Assembly (NCBI RefSeq): GCF_022605525.1
Contig: NZ_JAKQYJ010000003.1
Coordinates: forward strand, 52,508-116,507
Length of the DNA: 64,000 nt
DNA from: Porphyrobacter sp. GA68
GTDB taxonomy: Bacteria; Pseudomonadota; Alphaproteobacteria; Sphingomonadales; Sphingomonadaceae
Direction: 5' to 3'
The position numbers and the translations under genes are program-made. Below the pieces are notes generated by a model that was not told the origin of the DNA, did no database searches, and worked only from the letters and a program-made list of their open reading frames with translations. Positions 47,615 to 57,483 of the stretch are shown here, piece by piece (position 1 is the stretch's first letter; each line of letters opens with the position of its first letter).

Positions 47615-48885
47615 GCGGTCCGATCGCCTTATGCGACTGTAATTCCTTCTACGTTTCCGCTGAGCGCGTCATGGATTTGTCCCTTCGCGGCGTTCCGGCG
47701 ATCGTGGCCTCGAACAACGACGGCAATGCGGTTGCCAGATCTGCGGAGGCCAAGGCGCTCGGCATCAAGATGGGCGATCCCATCTTCAAGATCCGCGATC
47801 TTATCAAGGCGCACGGGGTGGCGGTCCGCAGTTCGAACTACACATTGTATGCCGACATCCAGCGGCGCGTGCTGGCAGCGACCGAACCGTTCGCGCGCGA
47901 CATCGAGATCTACTCCATAGACGAAAATTTTCTCGATCTGACCGGCTTCGAACACCTCGATCTGGTCGACCATTGCCAGAAGCTACGCGCGCAGATCCTG
48001 CGGTGGACCACGATCCCGACCTGTGTCGGCTTAGGGCCAACCAAGACGCTCGCCAAGCTCGGCAACGCGGCCGCCAAGAAGAACCCGATCTTCGACGGTG
48101 TCTCGGACCTGCGCGACGACTATATCCGACGCTACGTGATGGACCGGTTCGACGTCGCCGACGTGTGGGGGGTGGGGGGCGCAACCGCGCGCAAGCTGGG
48201 TGATCTCGGCATTCGAACCGCTGGCCAGCTCCGCGACATGCCACTCCGGCAGGCGAGGGGACTTGGCACCGTCGTTCTTGAGCGCCTTGTGGCCGAGCTC
48301 AACGGCGTCCAGGCAGATGCGGTGGAACTCGTCGCTCCCGATCGCAAGGGCATGGCGGTGACGCGCTCGTTCGGCACGCCGATCGCCGACCTCGAACAGC
48401 TGATGGGGGCGGTCTCGCAATTCGCAATGCGCGCCGGCGAGAAGCTGCGCCAGCACGGCCTCGTGGCAGGGCGTATGGCGGTGTTCTTCCACACCAATCG
48501 CCACAAGCCGGATCGGCCGCAATATGGCGCGTCGCGGGGCGGGGCGCTGCATCCCATGACCGCCGACAGCTTCGAGCTGATATCCCTTGCCCGGCGCTTG
48601 GTCGAGCGCGCGTATCGCCGCGGCTTCGAGTTCACGAAGGCGGGCATCATGCTCGAGCAGCTGGCGGCGGCCGATGCACGGCCGCGCACGCTATTCGAAG
48701 ACCAGGACCAGTCCGCCCAGCGCGAGCGGCTCATGGCGGCGATCGACGACATCAACGGCAAGTTCGGCCGCATGACGGTTGTGCCCGGCAGCCAGGGGTT
48801 CAAACGGCCATGGAAGATGCGCGCCGATATGAAATCGCCGGCATGGACGACACGAATAAGCGACTTGCCCGTAGTGAAGGCATGA
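47611..48885 (+). CDS. umuC: UmuC-like translesion DNA polymerase V subunit
   Basis: A 424-residue Y-family polymerase: catalytic acidic residues in [14 protein letters not shown] (Asp9) and in [10 protein letters not shown] (Asp104, Glu105), plus [21 protein letters not shown]. HhH and little-finger domains follow, and the C-terminal [15 protein letters not shown] is family-like. It bypasses DNA lesions and is mutagenic. The usual Ala in SIDEAF is Asn here. Overlaps umuD at ATGA. SOS control is indicated by the box upstream. Confidence 0.95.
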   Translation: MSGPIALCDCNSFYVSAERVMDLSLRGVPAIVASNNDGNAVARSAEAKALGIKMGDPIFKIRDLIKAHGVAVRSSNYTLYADIQRRVLAATEPFARDIEIYSIDENFLDLTGFEHLDLVDHCQKLRAQILRWTTIPTCVGLGPTKTLAKLGNAAAKKNPIFDGVSDLRDDYIRRYVMDRFDVADVWGVGGATARKLGDLGIRTAGQLRDMPLRQARGLGTVVLERLVAELNGVQADAVELVAPDRKGMAVTRSFGTPIADLEQLMGAVSQFAMRAGEKLRQHGLVAGRMAVFFHTNRHKPDRPQYGASRGGALHPMTADSFELISLARRLVERAYRRGFEFTKAGIMLEQLAAADARPRTLFEDQDQSAQRERLMAAIDDINGKFGRMTVVPGSQGFKRPWKMRADMKSPAWTTRISDLPVVKA

Positions 48886-49145
48886 CCGCCCCCGAAGATA
48901 ATATGGACGATCGCCTGACGCTGCAGGCGCTGCGCGAGGAAATGGTTTTCACCCGCGTCCTGCTTGGCGAGCAGTATGCGACGTCGATCGACGCCGGCGC
49001 CGCGACGCGCGAAGAGATCACCGCGCACATCCTGAACTGCGGCCGCATCGCCGAGCATCTGTCGAACAACCAGACGTCGGCGATCGCGGATGCAGCCAAG
49101 GCGATGATCGCAGCCCTTCCCGAAGGGTACCGGGGCGAGGAATGA
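48882..49145 (+). CDS. Small hypothetical protein after umuC
   Basis: An 87-residue helical protein, [39 protein letters not shown] at 48882 overlaps the umuC stop (ATGA). In-frame upstream ATGs at 48810 and 48843 lie inside umuC and are less likely. In the SOS operon, role unknown. Confidence 0.58.
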   Translation: MTAPEDNMDDRLTLQALREEMVFTRVLLGEQYATSIDAGAATREEITAHILNCGRIAEHLSNNQTSAIADAAKAMIAALPEGYRGEE

Positions 49146-49227
49146 TCGAGTGCATGAATCACAAGATGCCCGGTGATGCAAAAAGCCCGTTTCACCTGCA
49201 AAGCGCACGCCCTTAGTGCTATCCACT

Positions 49228-49542
49228 ATGTCTTTGACCGATCTCGCCGGCGCTACTCTGATCGAGCTCACCGCCGTTGATGAAGGTCGCAACTGCCGTC
49301 GAGCCTATCGTATCGAGCGCACCGAGGATCTTTTCGGGCACCAGCTGATCGAACTGTCATGGGGCCGGATTGCGGGGCCGTGTCAGACGAAGCGTCTATC
49401 GGCGCCGTCAGCCGCCGAGGCGATCACCGTAGTTCGCAGAGTGCTCGCGCGCCGCGCGTCCGCGGCCACCCGGATCGGCGTTGCTTACACGCGACAGGAT
49501 GCCGACAGCATGGCAGCGCCTGGAGCCTCTGCCCATCAATAG
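49228..49542 (+). CDS. WGR-domain protein
   Basis: A 104-residue protein that is almost entirely a WGR domain: ELTAVDEGRNCRRAYRIERTEDLFGHQLIELSWGRIAGPCQTKRLSA with the WGR tripeptide near residue 49, then a helix AAEAITVVRRVLARR. WGR domains bind nucleic acid and occur in PARPs and bacterial proteins. The start at 49228 is preferred over GTG at 49216. Its 3' end overlaps the next gene by 7 bp. Confidence 0.8.
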   Translation: MSLTDLAGATLIELTAVDEGRNCRRAYRIERTEDLFGHQLIELSWGRIAGPCQTKRLSAPSAAEAITVVRRVLARRASAATRIGVAYTRQDADSMAAPGASAHQ

Positions 49543-49712
49543 TCGAGGTTTCGCCGCTCCATCTGGTCGGCCGCGAGATCGGCCACCGGCCCGGTGCCGC
49601 CCGTGAGGCTGTAGATCTCGATGACCTGATCATCCGGCAGGCGCTCGACCAACAGCCTCACAGCCGTAGCGTTCTCCTGATCCAGGATCATCTTGGCTTC
49701 GGATTTGGTCAT
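49536..49712 (-). CDS. Small hypothetical protein
   Basis: A 58-residue acidic helical protein, MTKSEAKMILDQENATAVRLLVERLPDDQVIEIYSL. A start at 49721 adds three residues; CAGGGTGC is the ribosome site for one of these starts. Convergent with the WGR gene and divergent from HU across about 30-40 bp. No family recognised. Confidence 0.5.
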   Translation of the reverse strand: MTKSEAKMILDQENATAVRLLVERLPDDQVIEIYSLTGGTGPVADLAADQMERRNLDY

Positions 49713-49750
49713 GATATGCACCCTGTCGAACTACATAAGGTGTCGATTAC

Positions 49751-50020
49751 ATGAATTTGAGCGAACTGACCAAGACCGTTGCCTCTTCCACCGGCGCGAC
49801 CGAAACCGCCACAAAGGCAATGATTGCTGCGGTCTTCGACGCTATCGCCGCTTCAGCAGCGAAGGGCGATGACGTGGCTATTCCCGGTTTTGGCAAATTC
49901 ACCGTCAAGAGCCGCCCCGAGCGTCAGGGACGGAATCCTGCGACCGGCGAAGCCATGACCATCAAGGCATCGCGAAAGGTGTCGTTTGCGGCTGCAAAAG
50001 GACTAAAGGACCGCCTGTAG
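49751..50020 (+). CDS. hup: HU-family DNA-binding protein
   Basis: An 89-residue protein with the whole HU fold: MNLSELTKTVASSTGATETATKAMIAAVFDAI, GDDVAIPGFGKFTVKSRPERQGRNPATGEAMTI and ASRKVSFAAAKGLKDRL. Bends and compacts DNA; plasmid copies can aid replication or act as nucleoid 'stealth' proteins. No ribosome site is obvious. The 160 bp after it (50021-50182) hold no gene. Confidence 0.95.
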   Translation: MNLSELTKTVASSTGATETATKAMIAAVFDAIAASAAKGDDVAIPGFGKFTVKSRPERQGRNPATGEAMTIKASRKVSFAAAKGLKDRL

Positions 50021-50182
50021 CGGTCGGCCTGGCATGAGATTAAGAACAAACCGATGGCATCAGACGCCGGCAGCATGAGACGAGTCTCGTTTGGAGATTG
50101 CGGAGACGTCTCTTTTCGAAGTTGCGCTTACCTATTCCAGATTGATAATATTTCTTATGTTAAATCAATGGGTTATCCGACC

Positions 50183-51352
50183 TTAGACCGCAAAGACGCG
50201 ATATTCGTCAGACGGAACGCGTTTTCCGGAAGGCCATCCGGGGAATTCGATAGCGGCTTCTTTTCTGAGGCTGTTAGCAATCGCCCCTGCATCGGTTTTG
50301 CGTATCGCGTGGGCAGCAAGAAGCCTTGGCCAGACCGAACCCCAAGCAGCGCCCGGACTTTTCGTAGCTATTTCAAGAAGCGTCGATCGGGCAGCGGCGC
50401 GCTCTTCGCCTAAAAACTGCCGATGTGAAACTGCCGGCTTTTCCCATTCCGTCCCGAATAATGAAGACTGACCCGCTGTTTCGCGCTTCGCGATGCTCAT
50501 CTGCCCGGCGATCGTCGATTGTGCTTCCAGTGCTTTAACCTGGCAGTCTCTGAAAACCTCAATACCTCTGGCATCGCGGGTGCCGTAGACGAGGAAGTAG
50601 TAGGTTCGGTCCTTACCCGGATATCGGATGTCGACATCAGCGACGTAGGTGAAGCCGCCCACCTCCCGAACGGCATCCTTGAAACATTCCAAGAATGCCG
50701 CCTTGCGTTCGGCAGGACCGGCGTTGGGATCGTCCGAGACGGCTGCAAGACGCGCTCGCCAGTCAACCCCGGGAAAAAGCCGATCGTAGGTGTTCGATAA
50801 CGACGGCAGGACCGTGAATCGATTGGCGAAATCGAACATGAAATTGAAGACAACTTCGCTCCGTGGGCGAGACAGAAGCGGCCGCAAAGCCTCGAGGTCG
50901 ATCTTGAAGCCCTTAGGGTCGATCAGAGAAAACGTGAAGGCGCGCGACGGGAGCGAATTCGCGATCGTGGGGGCGAGGCCGACAAAGTCTCCCCGATGCG
51001 GATGCACCGTCACCTGTGAAAATTGCCCTCCAATTCCGCTGAGTTCTCGAAACGGGCCAATCTGCTTTTCGACCAAGTGAGCTGTCATCCGAACATCACG
51101 GCGCCGCTGCGGCATCTCAAGCCACGATTTCCGAGCGGCGGTCAGACTTTGGAGCGCTATGCCGAACGATGTGTCGGCATAAGCTTCGTCCTCGCTTTTC
51201 CAGGGGCCAGAATAGCCATCTACATAGACCACCTCGTCGTACACGCTCGCGATTTTGTGGACGAGCCGCTCCAGATATGAGCGCAGGAAATGGTGCTTTA
51301 CGAACGCTTGTTCTCGCCCAACATAGTGGGATGGAACGTCGATTTCGATCAC
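50183..51352 (-). CDS. tcmP: Three-Cys-motif partner protein TcmP
   Basis: A 389-residue protein of the TcmP family (TIGR04474 type). YVGREQAFVKHHFLRSYLERLVHKIAS and VVYVDGYSGPWKSEDEAYADTSFGIALQSL are its signature, followed by SLIDPKGFKI and VVFNFMFDFANRF. Always found beside a three-Cys-motif (Gp37/Gp68, DUF5131) protein, which is the case here. The GTG at 51352 overlaps the upstream stop by 4 bp; the longer frame to 51469 is excluded because it is antisense-like. Function of the pair is unknown; a mobile or defence-related radical chemistry is possible. Confidence 0.88.
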   Translation of the reverse strand: MIEIDVPSHYVGREQAFVKHHFLRSYLERLVHKIASVYDEVVYVDGYSGPWKSEDEAYADTSFGIALQSLTAARKSWLEMPQRRRDVRMTAHLVEKQIGPFRELSGIGGQFSQVTVHPHRGDFVGLAPTIANSLPSRAFTFSLIDPKGFKIDLEALRPLLSRPRSEVVFNFMFDFANRFTVLPSLSNTYDRLFPGVDWRARLAAVSDDPNAGPAERKAAFLECFKDAVREVGGFTYVADVDIRYPGKDRTYYFLVYGTRDARGIEVFRDCQVKALEAQSTIAGQMSIAKRETAGQSSLFGTEWEKPAVSHRQFLGEERAAARSTLLEIATKSPGAAWGSVWPRLLAAHAIRKTDAGAIANSLRKEAAIEFPGWPSGKRVPSDEYRVFAV

Positions 51353-52080
51353 GCGGCAACCTGAATCGGTAACTCGTTCCACTCTCTGCCATCGAGCTCT
51401 CGGCCTCCAGTCTTCGGCCGGATCCCGCCCCACTGCTTGAAGAAGAATGCGACGTCCTGGCCCTGGCATTGCTCGCGGATCTCACGAACCCATTCGACAT
51501 CCATTGCGCGCGCGCCGGGTCCGCTTTCACCGCCGACAATTACCCAATGTATGCCGGACAGGTTGAGCTCACCCACGGGAGCGATCAACGGTTCGATGGA
51601 AAGAAAGCGCACTCCGGCAGGCGCGGCGCGCAGATGGTCGATCCTCGATCGCGCCTTGGCCTCTTCGACCGAAACTCCATGCCAGATATGTAGCGGCGCA
51701 GAACGGTCAGCATATCTGGTGCGCAGATAATCGCGCATCCGCGACGAGCGCTTGCTGAGGAGCTGGAATACATGCCAATCGGCCGCTTCCATCGTGTCGA
51801 AAACGCGATCGACGAACGAACGCGGAACGCTCTTGTGAAATAGGTCACTCATCGAGTTCACGAAAATCATCCGCGGCCGGCGCCAATTCAGGGGCTGCTC
51901 GAGACGTGAATGCCTCAGCGTGAGATCGAACCCATTCTCGAACGGGTGACCGGGTACGCCCCTAAAACGCTCGGCGAAGCGAAGCGCATAGCAGTTGTCG
52001 CAACCGCGCGTGATCTGCGTGCAGCCCGTCACCGGGTTCCACGTGGCATCGGTCCATTCGATCGCGCTACCGTCAGCCAT
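51349..52080 (-). CDS. Three-Cys-motif protein (phage Gp37/Gp68 family, DUF5131)
   Basis: A 243-residue protein. IEWTDATWNPVTGCTQITRGCDNCYALRFAERF carries the three-Cys motif C-x6-C-x2-C that resembles a radical-SAM iron-sulfur site, and FVNSMSDLFH, WHVFQLLSKRSSRM and GVSVEEAKARSRI follow as in the family. VIVGGESGPGARAMDVEWVREIREQCQ completes the signature. It is followed by TcmP with a 4-bp overlap. The family is found in phages and islands. Confidence 0.9.
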   Translation of the reverse strand: MADGSAIEWTDATWNPVTGCTQITRGCDNCYALRFAERFRGVPGHPFENGFDLTLRHSRLEQPLNWRRPRMIFVNSMSDLFHKSVPRSFVDRVFDTMEAADWHVFQLLSKRSSRMRDYLRTRYADRSAPLHIWHGVSVEEAKARSRIDHLRAAPAGVRFLSIEPLIAPVGELNLSGIHWVIVGGESGPGARAMDVEWVREIREQCQGQDVAFFFKQWGGIRPKTGGRELDGREWNELPIQVAA

Positions 52081-52122
52081 ACCTACTTCCAGAACAAAAC
52101 GGAAACTCTCATATCTAAGCTC

Positions 52123-52563
52123 TCAGGGCAATTCCAAATCGGTTTCGGCATCCGCAGCCTCTTCCGCCACATCTTCGAGAGGCTCAAATCGATAGGTCTG
52201 GAGATCGATGCGCATCTGCTTCGTCAAAGCCTTGACGCTGTAGGCACCGCCGTCGGTCCAGCTCGCGCTCTTGGTATAGCCGTAGACCTCGGCATGCTTC
52301 ACCATCTCATCATGCGGGGCCACGTACCAGCAGCCGTCGTCATGGAACGCCAACCAGATGCTTCGACCGAAGTATTTGCGATCGATCATCCAGCGCCCCT
52401 TCAGCTGGATGAGCTTCGTGTCCCCCGTCGCTTCGTTGTAGAGGATGAAATCGATTCCGCCGTCGTAAACTGGCAGGAAGGCGTTGTAGCCATTCGCCAA
52501 CGCGAGGCTGACCAACGAATTGCGATTGATTACCTCGCGGACCTGGCTGCGATAGCGGCTCAT
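52123..52563 (-). CDS. PD-(D/E)xK-like hypothetical protein
   Basis: A 146-residue protein. VYDGGIDFILYNEATGDTKLIQLKGRWMIDRKYFG has the D...(Q/E)-x-K layout of a PD-(D/E)xK nuclease fold, followed by SIWLAFHDDGCWYVAPHDEM. It resembles small group I-associated or resolvase-like nucleases. Ten bp behind the Type ISP enzyme and 43 bp before the three-Cys gene, it is clearly in one operon. Whether it is an added nuclease or an accessory factor is not known. Confidence 0.72.
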   Translation of the reverse strand: MSRYRSQVREVINRNSLVSLALANGYNAFLPVYDGGIDFILYNEATGDTKLIQLKGRWMIDRKYFGRSIWLAFHDDGCWYVAPHDEMVKHAEVYGYTKSASWTDGGAYSVKALTKQMRIDLQTYRFEPLEDVAEEAADAETDLELP

Positions 52564-52572
52564 TACCTTGTC

Positions 52573-55500
52573 TCAGGCCTGCCATGTCGGAAGGGAGCTC
52601 ACAATCTCGCGCGTTCGCAGGCTTATCGCGATGACCCGGGCCAGAAGGTCGAACGGGTATCGCGGGTCGCCCGCTTCTTCGCGCGCATAGGCATTGGCGT
52701 CCTTGGTAATGCCGGACGCCGTGTCGGTGCGGACGCCCTGCCACTCCATCACCCATTCGATCGCCGATTTGCCGTTCACGACATAGTCGTAGGCCTCGAG
52801 CGGTACGCCGGTCAGAGTCAGATTGTGATTGTAATGGATGGTACTGCGATCGTAGGCGCCCTGCTTGCCGCCGAAACGCATCTTGTCGACGCGCCAGAAG
52901 GTGGCGGGGTCAGGAATGTTGATGAGCCGCAGATCGCCTTGGGCCAGCGTGACGGGGAACGGCTCGACCGTTTCGAACCCACAGTGCAGGTCGGCGAGCT
53001 TTCGGCCCGCGCGCTCGAACGCATCGAACACGGCCCGGTCTGTCGGCACCGGGAGGCGCGGCAGCTCCTTGGCCAGCGTATCGGCAAAGCGGGCGCGGTA
53101 GTCGGGGGCGTGGAGCAGGCCGTAGGCGTAGTAGAATACCGCCTCGTGGCCGAGTGCCGGATCGCCTAGCACGGTGCGGTAGGCGTCAAGCGCTTCCGGC
53201 GTGATGCCGGGACGGCGGCGATAACGACGCTCCCCTTCCCCGAACGTCTCGTCTGGAGCGAGGTCGGCGTCCGGGGCGGCGGGCTCATACAGCCAGAGAG
53301 GGAAGCATTGCGAACCGCCGTCGCTCTGCAGATCGGGAACTCGGTCGACCATTAGCGCGAAAGAGCCCGAGCCGTCAGACCGCATCTTAATCATGATGGC
53401 GCGGTTGTCGCAGTCCGCCGCCGGAAAGATCGACGGCATCTTGTAGACCATCTCGTTCAGTGCGCGGTCGAAATAGAGAAACTGAGGAGTAAAGGGCCGA
53501 TACAGCGATCGCGTGATTGCGGCTTCGTTGTAGGCTAGCGGCCGCCCTTTAACCGCCATGTCCTTCAACGCGCGGGTCCAACTGATCTTACGGCTGTCGG
53601 TGTCAACGAACCGGTCGATCGCGTCCTCCCGCTCCTTGCGGGTCGCCTTCGAATGGGCCGTGTCGAACCGCTTAAGCTCGGCATTGTAGGTGTCAATCAT
53701 ACGGCCGATATTGACAGCAAGCGCGGCGCGCGACGGGTTGTAGGCCCACCAGTCGCGCTGCGTCTTCACGCCGGCGGAATAGCTGGCAAAGAGCTTGATC
53801 TTCTCCCTGCCCCCCTTGTCGCCCATCGCCATCAGCTCGGCGAAGCCGCTGTCGCGCTGGTTCAGCCAGTCGCCGTGCTCGTCGGGCTCGAACAACCGCC
53901 ACCCCTGACGATCACCGATGCCGTTCATGCTGCCCAGGCGCGTTACCTCTGCCAGCTTTTGCTCGCGGGTGAGGTAGTCGTCGACGGCGTGGAAATGGAT
54001 GCGACCGTGGTGGTCGGCGTCCGGGTTCTTGACGAAGAGCCACACCGCGATCGGTGTGCGCGTGCCAACACCAAAGACATTATCCTTTTCGCGGCGGCGC
54101 TGCTCGCCAGAGGTTCGTGCATCACCCTTGAGATGGAAGATGTAGAGCTCGGCGAATTCCTCCTCGAGACAGCGGCGGATGCCGTCAGCCGAGTTGCCGT
54201 CGACCCAGCCCCCGTTGGTGACGAACGAGACGATGCCGCGGTCGCCGATCCGGTCGGATGCCCAGCGCATCGCGCGGATGTAGCTGTTATAGAGCCCGTT
54301 CTTGTTCCGCGCGCCCGAGCGCGCCGCATAGGTATCGCGGACGCGACCATCGAGGTGCGGGTAGGCGACGTTGGCGGCGTTGTCGTTCGCGCTGTCCTGT
54401 CCGTCCGAATACGGCGGATTGCCGATGATGACCCGGATATCGAGCGCCTTCTGCCGGGTGCGGCGCCCGCTATTGTCGCGCAATTGCTCGGCTACGAGGT
54501 CGTCCTTCTCGTAGAGCTGGAAGGTGTCGGTGAGGCAGATGCCCGGGAAAGGCTGGTAGTCGCCGCCCGACAGTTCGTGGAACGTCGCTTCGATGTTGAT
54601 CGCTGCGATGTAGTAGGCGAGCAGCACGATCTCGTTGGCGTGGATCTCGCGCGCGTATTTGCGCGCTAGCTGGTCCGGCGGAATCAGCCCCGACTGAAGC
54701 AGCCGGGTGACGAAGGTGCCGGTCCCGGTGAACGGATCGATGATGTGCACACCTTCCGACGCCAGCGTCTGCCCGAAGCTGTCCCGCAGCGCCTCGTCGA
54801 CCGAGCGGATGATGAAATCGACGATCTCGACCGGCGTGTAGACGATGCCGAGCTTCTTCGACAGCGTCGGAAAGGCGGTCTTGAAGAACTTGTCGTAGAG
54901 CTCGAGCACGATCTTCTGCTTGGCGGCCGCGCTGTCGATGCCGGCGGCGCGCATCCGGACGCTCGCGTAAAACCGCTCGAGGCCTTCGGCTTCGCGGTCG
55001 AGATTGTGGCGATCGAGAACGCTCAGCACGCTTTCGAGCGCTCGACTGACCGGATTGGAGGCAGCAAAGTCGTAGCCCTCGAACAGGGCCTCGAACACGG
55101 GCCGCGTGATGAGGTGCTGGGCCAGCATCTCGATCGCCTCGGCCTCGGTGATGCTGTCGTTGAGATCGTCGCGGATCTCGGCGAGGAACCGCTCGAACGC
55201 GGCGCGTTCCTCGCTCTTGGGCGTCGCGACGATCGCGGTGATGCGCGTGACCTGCGCCTGGGCGATGCCGGCGACGTCCCTGGCCCACTCCTCCCAATAG
55301 GTACGGGTGCCGCATTTCTTGACGATCCGCGCCATGATCGCGCGGCTGACCTCGTCGAACTGGAAGGCAAGCTTGCTTTGAGCTGGTCCTGGCGCGGCAG
55401 GGCGTTCGTCGCCGGGGTCGGTGTCCCCCGCCCCGCCCTCGCCGCCGATCCCGATGCCGCCGCCTGCGTTCTGCGTCCGCGCCGGCAGCTCGTTCGCGAC

Positions 55501-57483
55501 GGCGACGATCTCGATGCGGTCGCCCGGATCGACGCCGAGGTCGATCTTGTTGATCGTCGCGTCGAGGCGCTCGTCATGGCTGCGGAGCGCGTTCAGGATC
55601 TGCCAGACGACGCGGTATTTCTCGTTGCTGTTGAGCGCGTCCTCGGCTGCGACACCCGCCGGAATGCCGACCGGCAGGATGACGTAGCCCAGCTCCTTGC
55701 CCGGAGCGCGCCGCATAACGCGCCCGACCGCCTGGACGACGTCGATCTGGCTCTTGCGCGGATGAAGGAAGAGGACCGCATCGAGTGCTGGCACGTCAAC
55801 GCCCTCCGACAGGCATCGGGCGTTGGTAAGGATGCGGCACTCGTCGTCGCGTCCCGTATCGGCCTTGAGCCAGCTCAGCAGATGATCGCGCGCCTTGGCG
55901 TTGAACCCGCCGTCGACATGCTCGACCGCAACCTCGAGCGGCGGCATTTCCTCTGCAAGCGCGGGCGCCGCCGTCTCCAGCGAAGCGCGCCAGTCTGCCG
56001 CCACCCGCCCGAACTCGGCCGCGACTGTCTTGGAGGCTGCGATGCTCTTGGCGAATGCTATCGCCCGCCGCATCGGCCTCGGGGAGCCATTCGCCTCCCC
56101 GGCGAAATCCGCCTTGGTCAAAGCCTTGTAGCAGCCAACCAGCTTGGTCGCATCGTCGAGCACGAGCGCGCTGTCGTCGTCGGCGAGGCGCGCCTGAAGG
56201 CCTGCGGCGACGTCGGCCTCGTTGATGGCAAGGACGATCACCTTGTAGTCGGTAAGGAGGTCGTTCTGGACCGCCCACCCGAAGCTGCGGGTGAACAGCG
56301 TCTCTCCGTAAAGCTCAGGGTCGTCCATCGAGACGAGCGCGGCATCCTCGTCGCGCGCGACCTGGCGCACCGCTTCGCCGTACACGCGCGGTGTCGCCGT
56401 CATGTAGAGCCGCTTGGCGCCGTGGATGTAATCCGCATCATGCACGCGCACGAAGTTGCTCTCGTCCTCGCCCGACAGCGTGACGCCGGTGGTGCGGTGG
56501 GCCTCGTCGCAGATGATCAGGTCGAAGGCCGGCAGCCCGAACTTCTCCTGCGCCACGGCTATCGTCGGCAGCGACTGGTAGGTAGAGAAGATCACCGTCA
56601 TACGCGCGGCGTCGGGCGCACTTGCCTTGGCCGCGAGTACCGACGCATTGGTGGTGGCCGGGATCTCCAAGTCGTGCGCGTCGATGTCGGTGGTGTCGTC
56701 GCGGCCGCGCCGGACGCCGACCTGGGTATCCGAGCACACCGCGAACGAGCGCAGCGGCGCCTCGCTGTCGATCGACCACTCGCGCACCGTCTGCTGCATA
56801 AGCGCCAAGCTCGGCACGAGGAACAGCACGCGCCCTCCCCTGCCCGCCATCGCTTCGGCGATCTTGAGGCCGGTAAAGGTCTTGCCGGTGCCGCACGCCA
56901 TGATGAGCTTGCCGCGGTTCGCGGTGGCCAGCTTCTCGGTAACGCACTCGATCGCCTCGACCTGGTCGGGCCGCGGCTGCTTGCGCTCGATCAGCCGCAC
57001 GGTGCCGTCGGCCGCGAACGCCGCCCAGTCGATGCCGCTGTCCTCGAGTTCGGTCAGTCCGACCCGCTGGGTCTCGATTGCTTGGTCGCGAAAGGTGGTC
57101 TCGGCGTGATCGGTCCAGTTGACGCCGGTCGTGTCGACGAACAGCCGCCGCGCGAATGGTGCGCGCGCTGATGCTGCGAGGAAACCGTCGATGTCCGCGC
57201 GCTGTATCCGGTAGCCTTGCGCATAGAACTTGCACTGGACCGCGCACCAGCGGCCTGGATCCTCGGCAAGCTCCGCGACCAGATCGATGCCGGTGTCGGT
57301 ACCGCTCTCGCCGCGCTCACGGGCAAAGTCGGCATAGGTCAGAACGCGGGTGTAGCGCCCGGCCTGGGTCGGAGCGTGCTTGAGCCAGAGCTTGGTCAGC
57401 CGCTCGAAATAGGTGCCCTTTTCGCGCTGCGACCGCGCATTCGATCGATAGTGTTCCAACAGTTTGCGAAAAGGTGAAGTCAC
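52573..57483 (-). CDS. Type ISP-like restriction-modification enzyme (nuclease-helicase-methylase)
   Basis: A 1636-residue single-chain restriction-modification enzyme. An Mrr-like nuclease (GTDTGIDLVAE with Asp67, then AVQCKFY with Gln83 and Lys85) is followed by an SF2 translocase (ACGTGKTFTG at 196-205, DEAH near 323, MTATPR, QAVGRVMRR). An adenine methylase follows (IIDPFTGTGTF near 917, IIGNPPYSDG near 1020) and a C-terminal target-recognition region. Size and domain order match the Type ISP class (LlaGI/LlaBIII). It recognises a short sequence, methylates self DNA, and translocates to cut unmodified phage DNA. It heads a four-gene minus-strand operon. Confidence 0.9.
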   Translation of the reverse strand: MTSPFRKLLEHYRSNARSQREKGTYFERLTKLWLKHAPTQAGRYTRVLTYADFARERGESGTDTGIDLVAELAEDPGRWCAVQCKFYAQGYRIQRADIDGFLAASARAPFARRLFVDTTGVNWTDHAETTFRDQAIETQRVGLTELEDSGIDWAAFAADGTVRLIERKQPRPDQVEAIECVTEKLATANRGKLIMACGTGKTFTGLKIAEAMAGRGGRVLFLVPSLALMQQTVREWSIDSEAPLRSFAVCSDTQVGVRRGRDDTTDIDAHDLEIPATTNASVLAAKASAPDAARMTVIFSTYQSLPTIAVAQEKFGLPAFDLIICDEAHRTTGVTLSGEDESNFVRVHDADYIHGAKRLYMTATPRVYGEAVRQVARDEDAALVSMDDPELYGETLFTRSFGWAVQNDLLTDYKVIVLAINEADVAAGLQARLADDDSALVLDDATKLVGCYKALTKADFAGEANGSPRPMRRAIAFAKSIAASKTVAAEFGRVAADWRASLETAAPALAEEMPPLEVAVEHVDGGFNAKARDHLLSWLKADTGRDDECRILTNARCLSEGVDVPALDAVLFLHPRKSQIDVVQAVGRVMRRAPGKELGYVILPVGIPAGVAAEDALNSNEKYRVVWQILNALRSHDERLDATINKIDLGVDPGDRIEIVAVANELPARTQNAGGGIGIGGEGGAGDTDPGDERPAAPGPAQSKLAFQFDEVSRAIMARIVKKCGTRTYWEEWARDVAGIAQAQVTRITAIVATPKSEERAAFERFLAEIRDDLNDSITEAEAIEMLAQHLITRPVFEALFEGYDFAASNPVSRALESVLSVLDRHNLDREAEGLERFYASVRMRAAGIDSAAAKQKIVLELYDKFFKTAFPTLSKKLGIVYTPVEIVDFIIRSVDEALRDSFGQTLASEGVHIIDPFTGTGTFVTRLLQSGLIPPDQLARKYAREIHANEIVLLAYYIAAINIEATFHELSGGDYQPFPGICLTDTFQLYEKDDLVAEQLRDNSGRRTRQKALDIRVIIGNPPYSDGQDSANDNAANVAYPHLDGRVRDTYAARSGARNKNGLYNSYIRAMRWASDRIGDRGIVSFVTNGGWVDGNSADGIRRCLEEEFAELYIFHLKGDARTSGEQRRREKDNVFGVGTRTPIAVWLFVKNPDADHHGRIHFHAVDDYLTREQKLAEVTRLGSMNGIGDRQGWRLFEPDEHGDWLNQRDSGFAELMAMGDKGGREKIKLFASYSAGVKTQRDWWAYNPSRAALAVNIGRMIDTYNAELKRFDTAHSKATRKEREDAIDRFVDTDSRKISWTRALKDMAVKGRPLAYNEAAITRSLYRPFTPQFLYFDRALNEMVYKMPSIFPAADCDNRAIMIKMRSDGSGSFALMVDRVPDLQSDGGSQCFPLWLYEPAAPDADLAPDETFGEGERRYRRRPGITPEALDAYRTVLGDPALGHEAVFYYAYGLLHAPDYRARFADTLAKELPRLPVPTDRAVFDAFERAGRKLADLHCGFETVEPFPVTLAQGDLRLINIPDPATFWRVDKMRFGGKQGAYDRSTIHYNHNLTLTGVPLEAYDYVVNGKSAIEWVMEWQGVRTDTASGITKDANAYAREEAGDPRYPFDLLARVIAISLRTREIVSSLPTWQA

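Noticed and set aside
50054..50413. Plus-strand gene beyond HU
   Set aside because: Most of it lies antisense to tcmP and it has no ribosome site or motif.
54745..57171. Long plus-strand open frame of 808 codons
   Set aside because: Antisense shadow of the Type ISP enzyme; Arg/Asp/Val-rich composition without domains.
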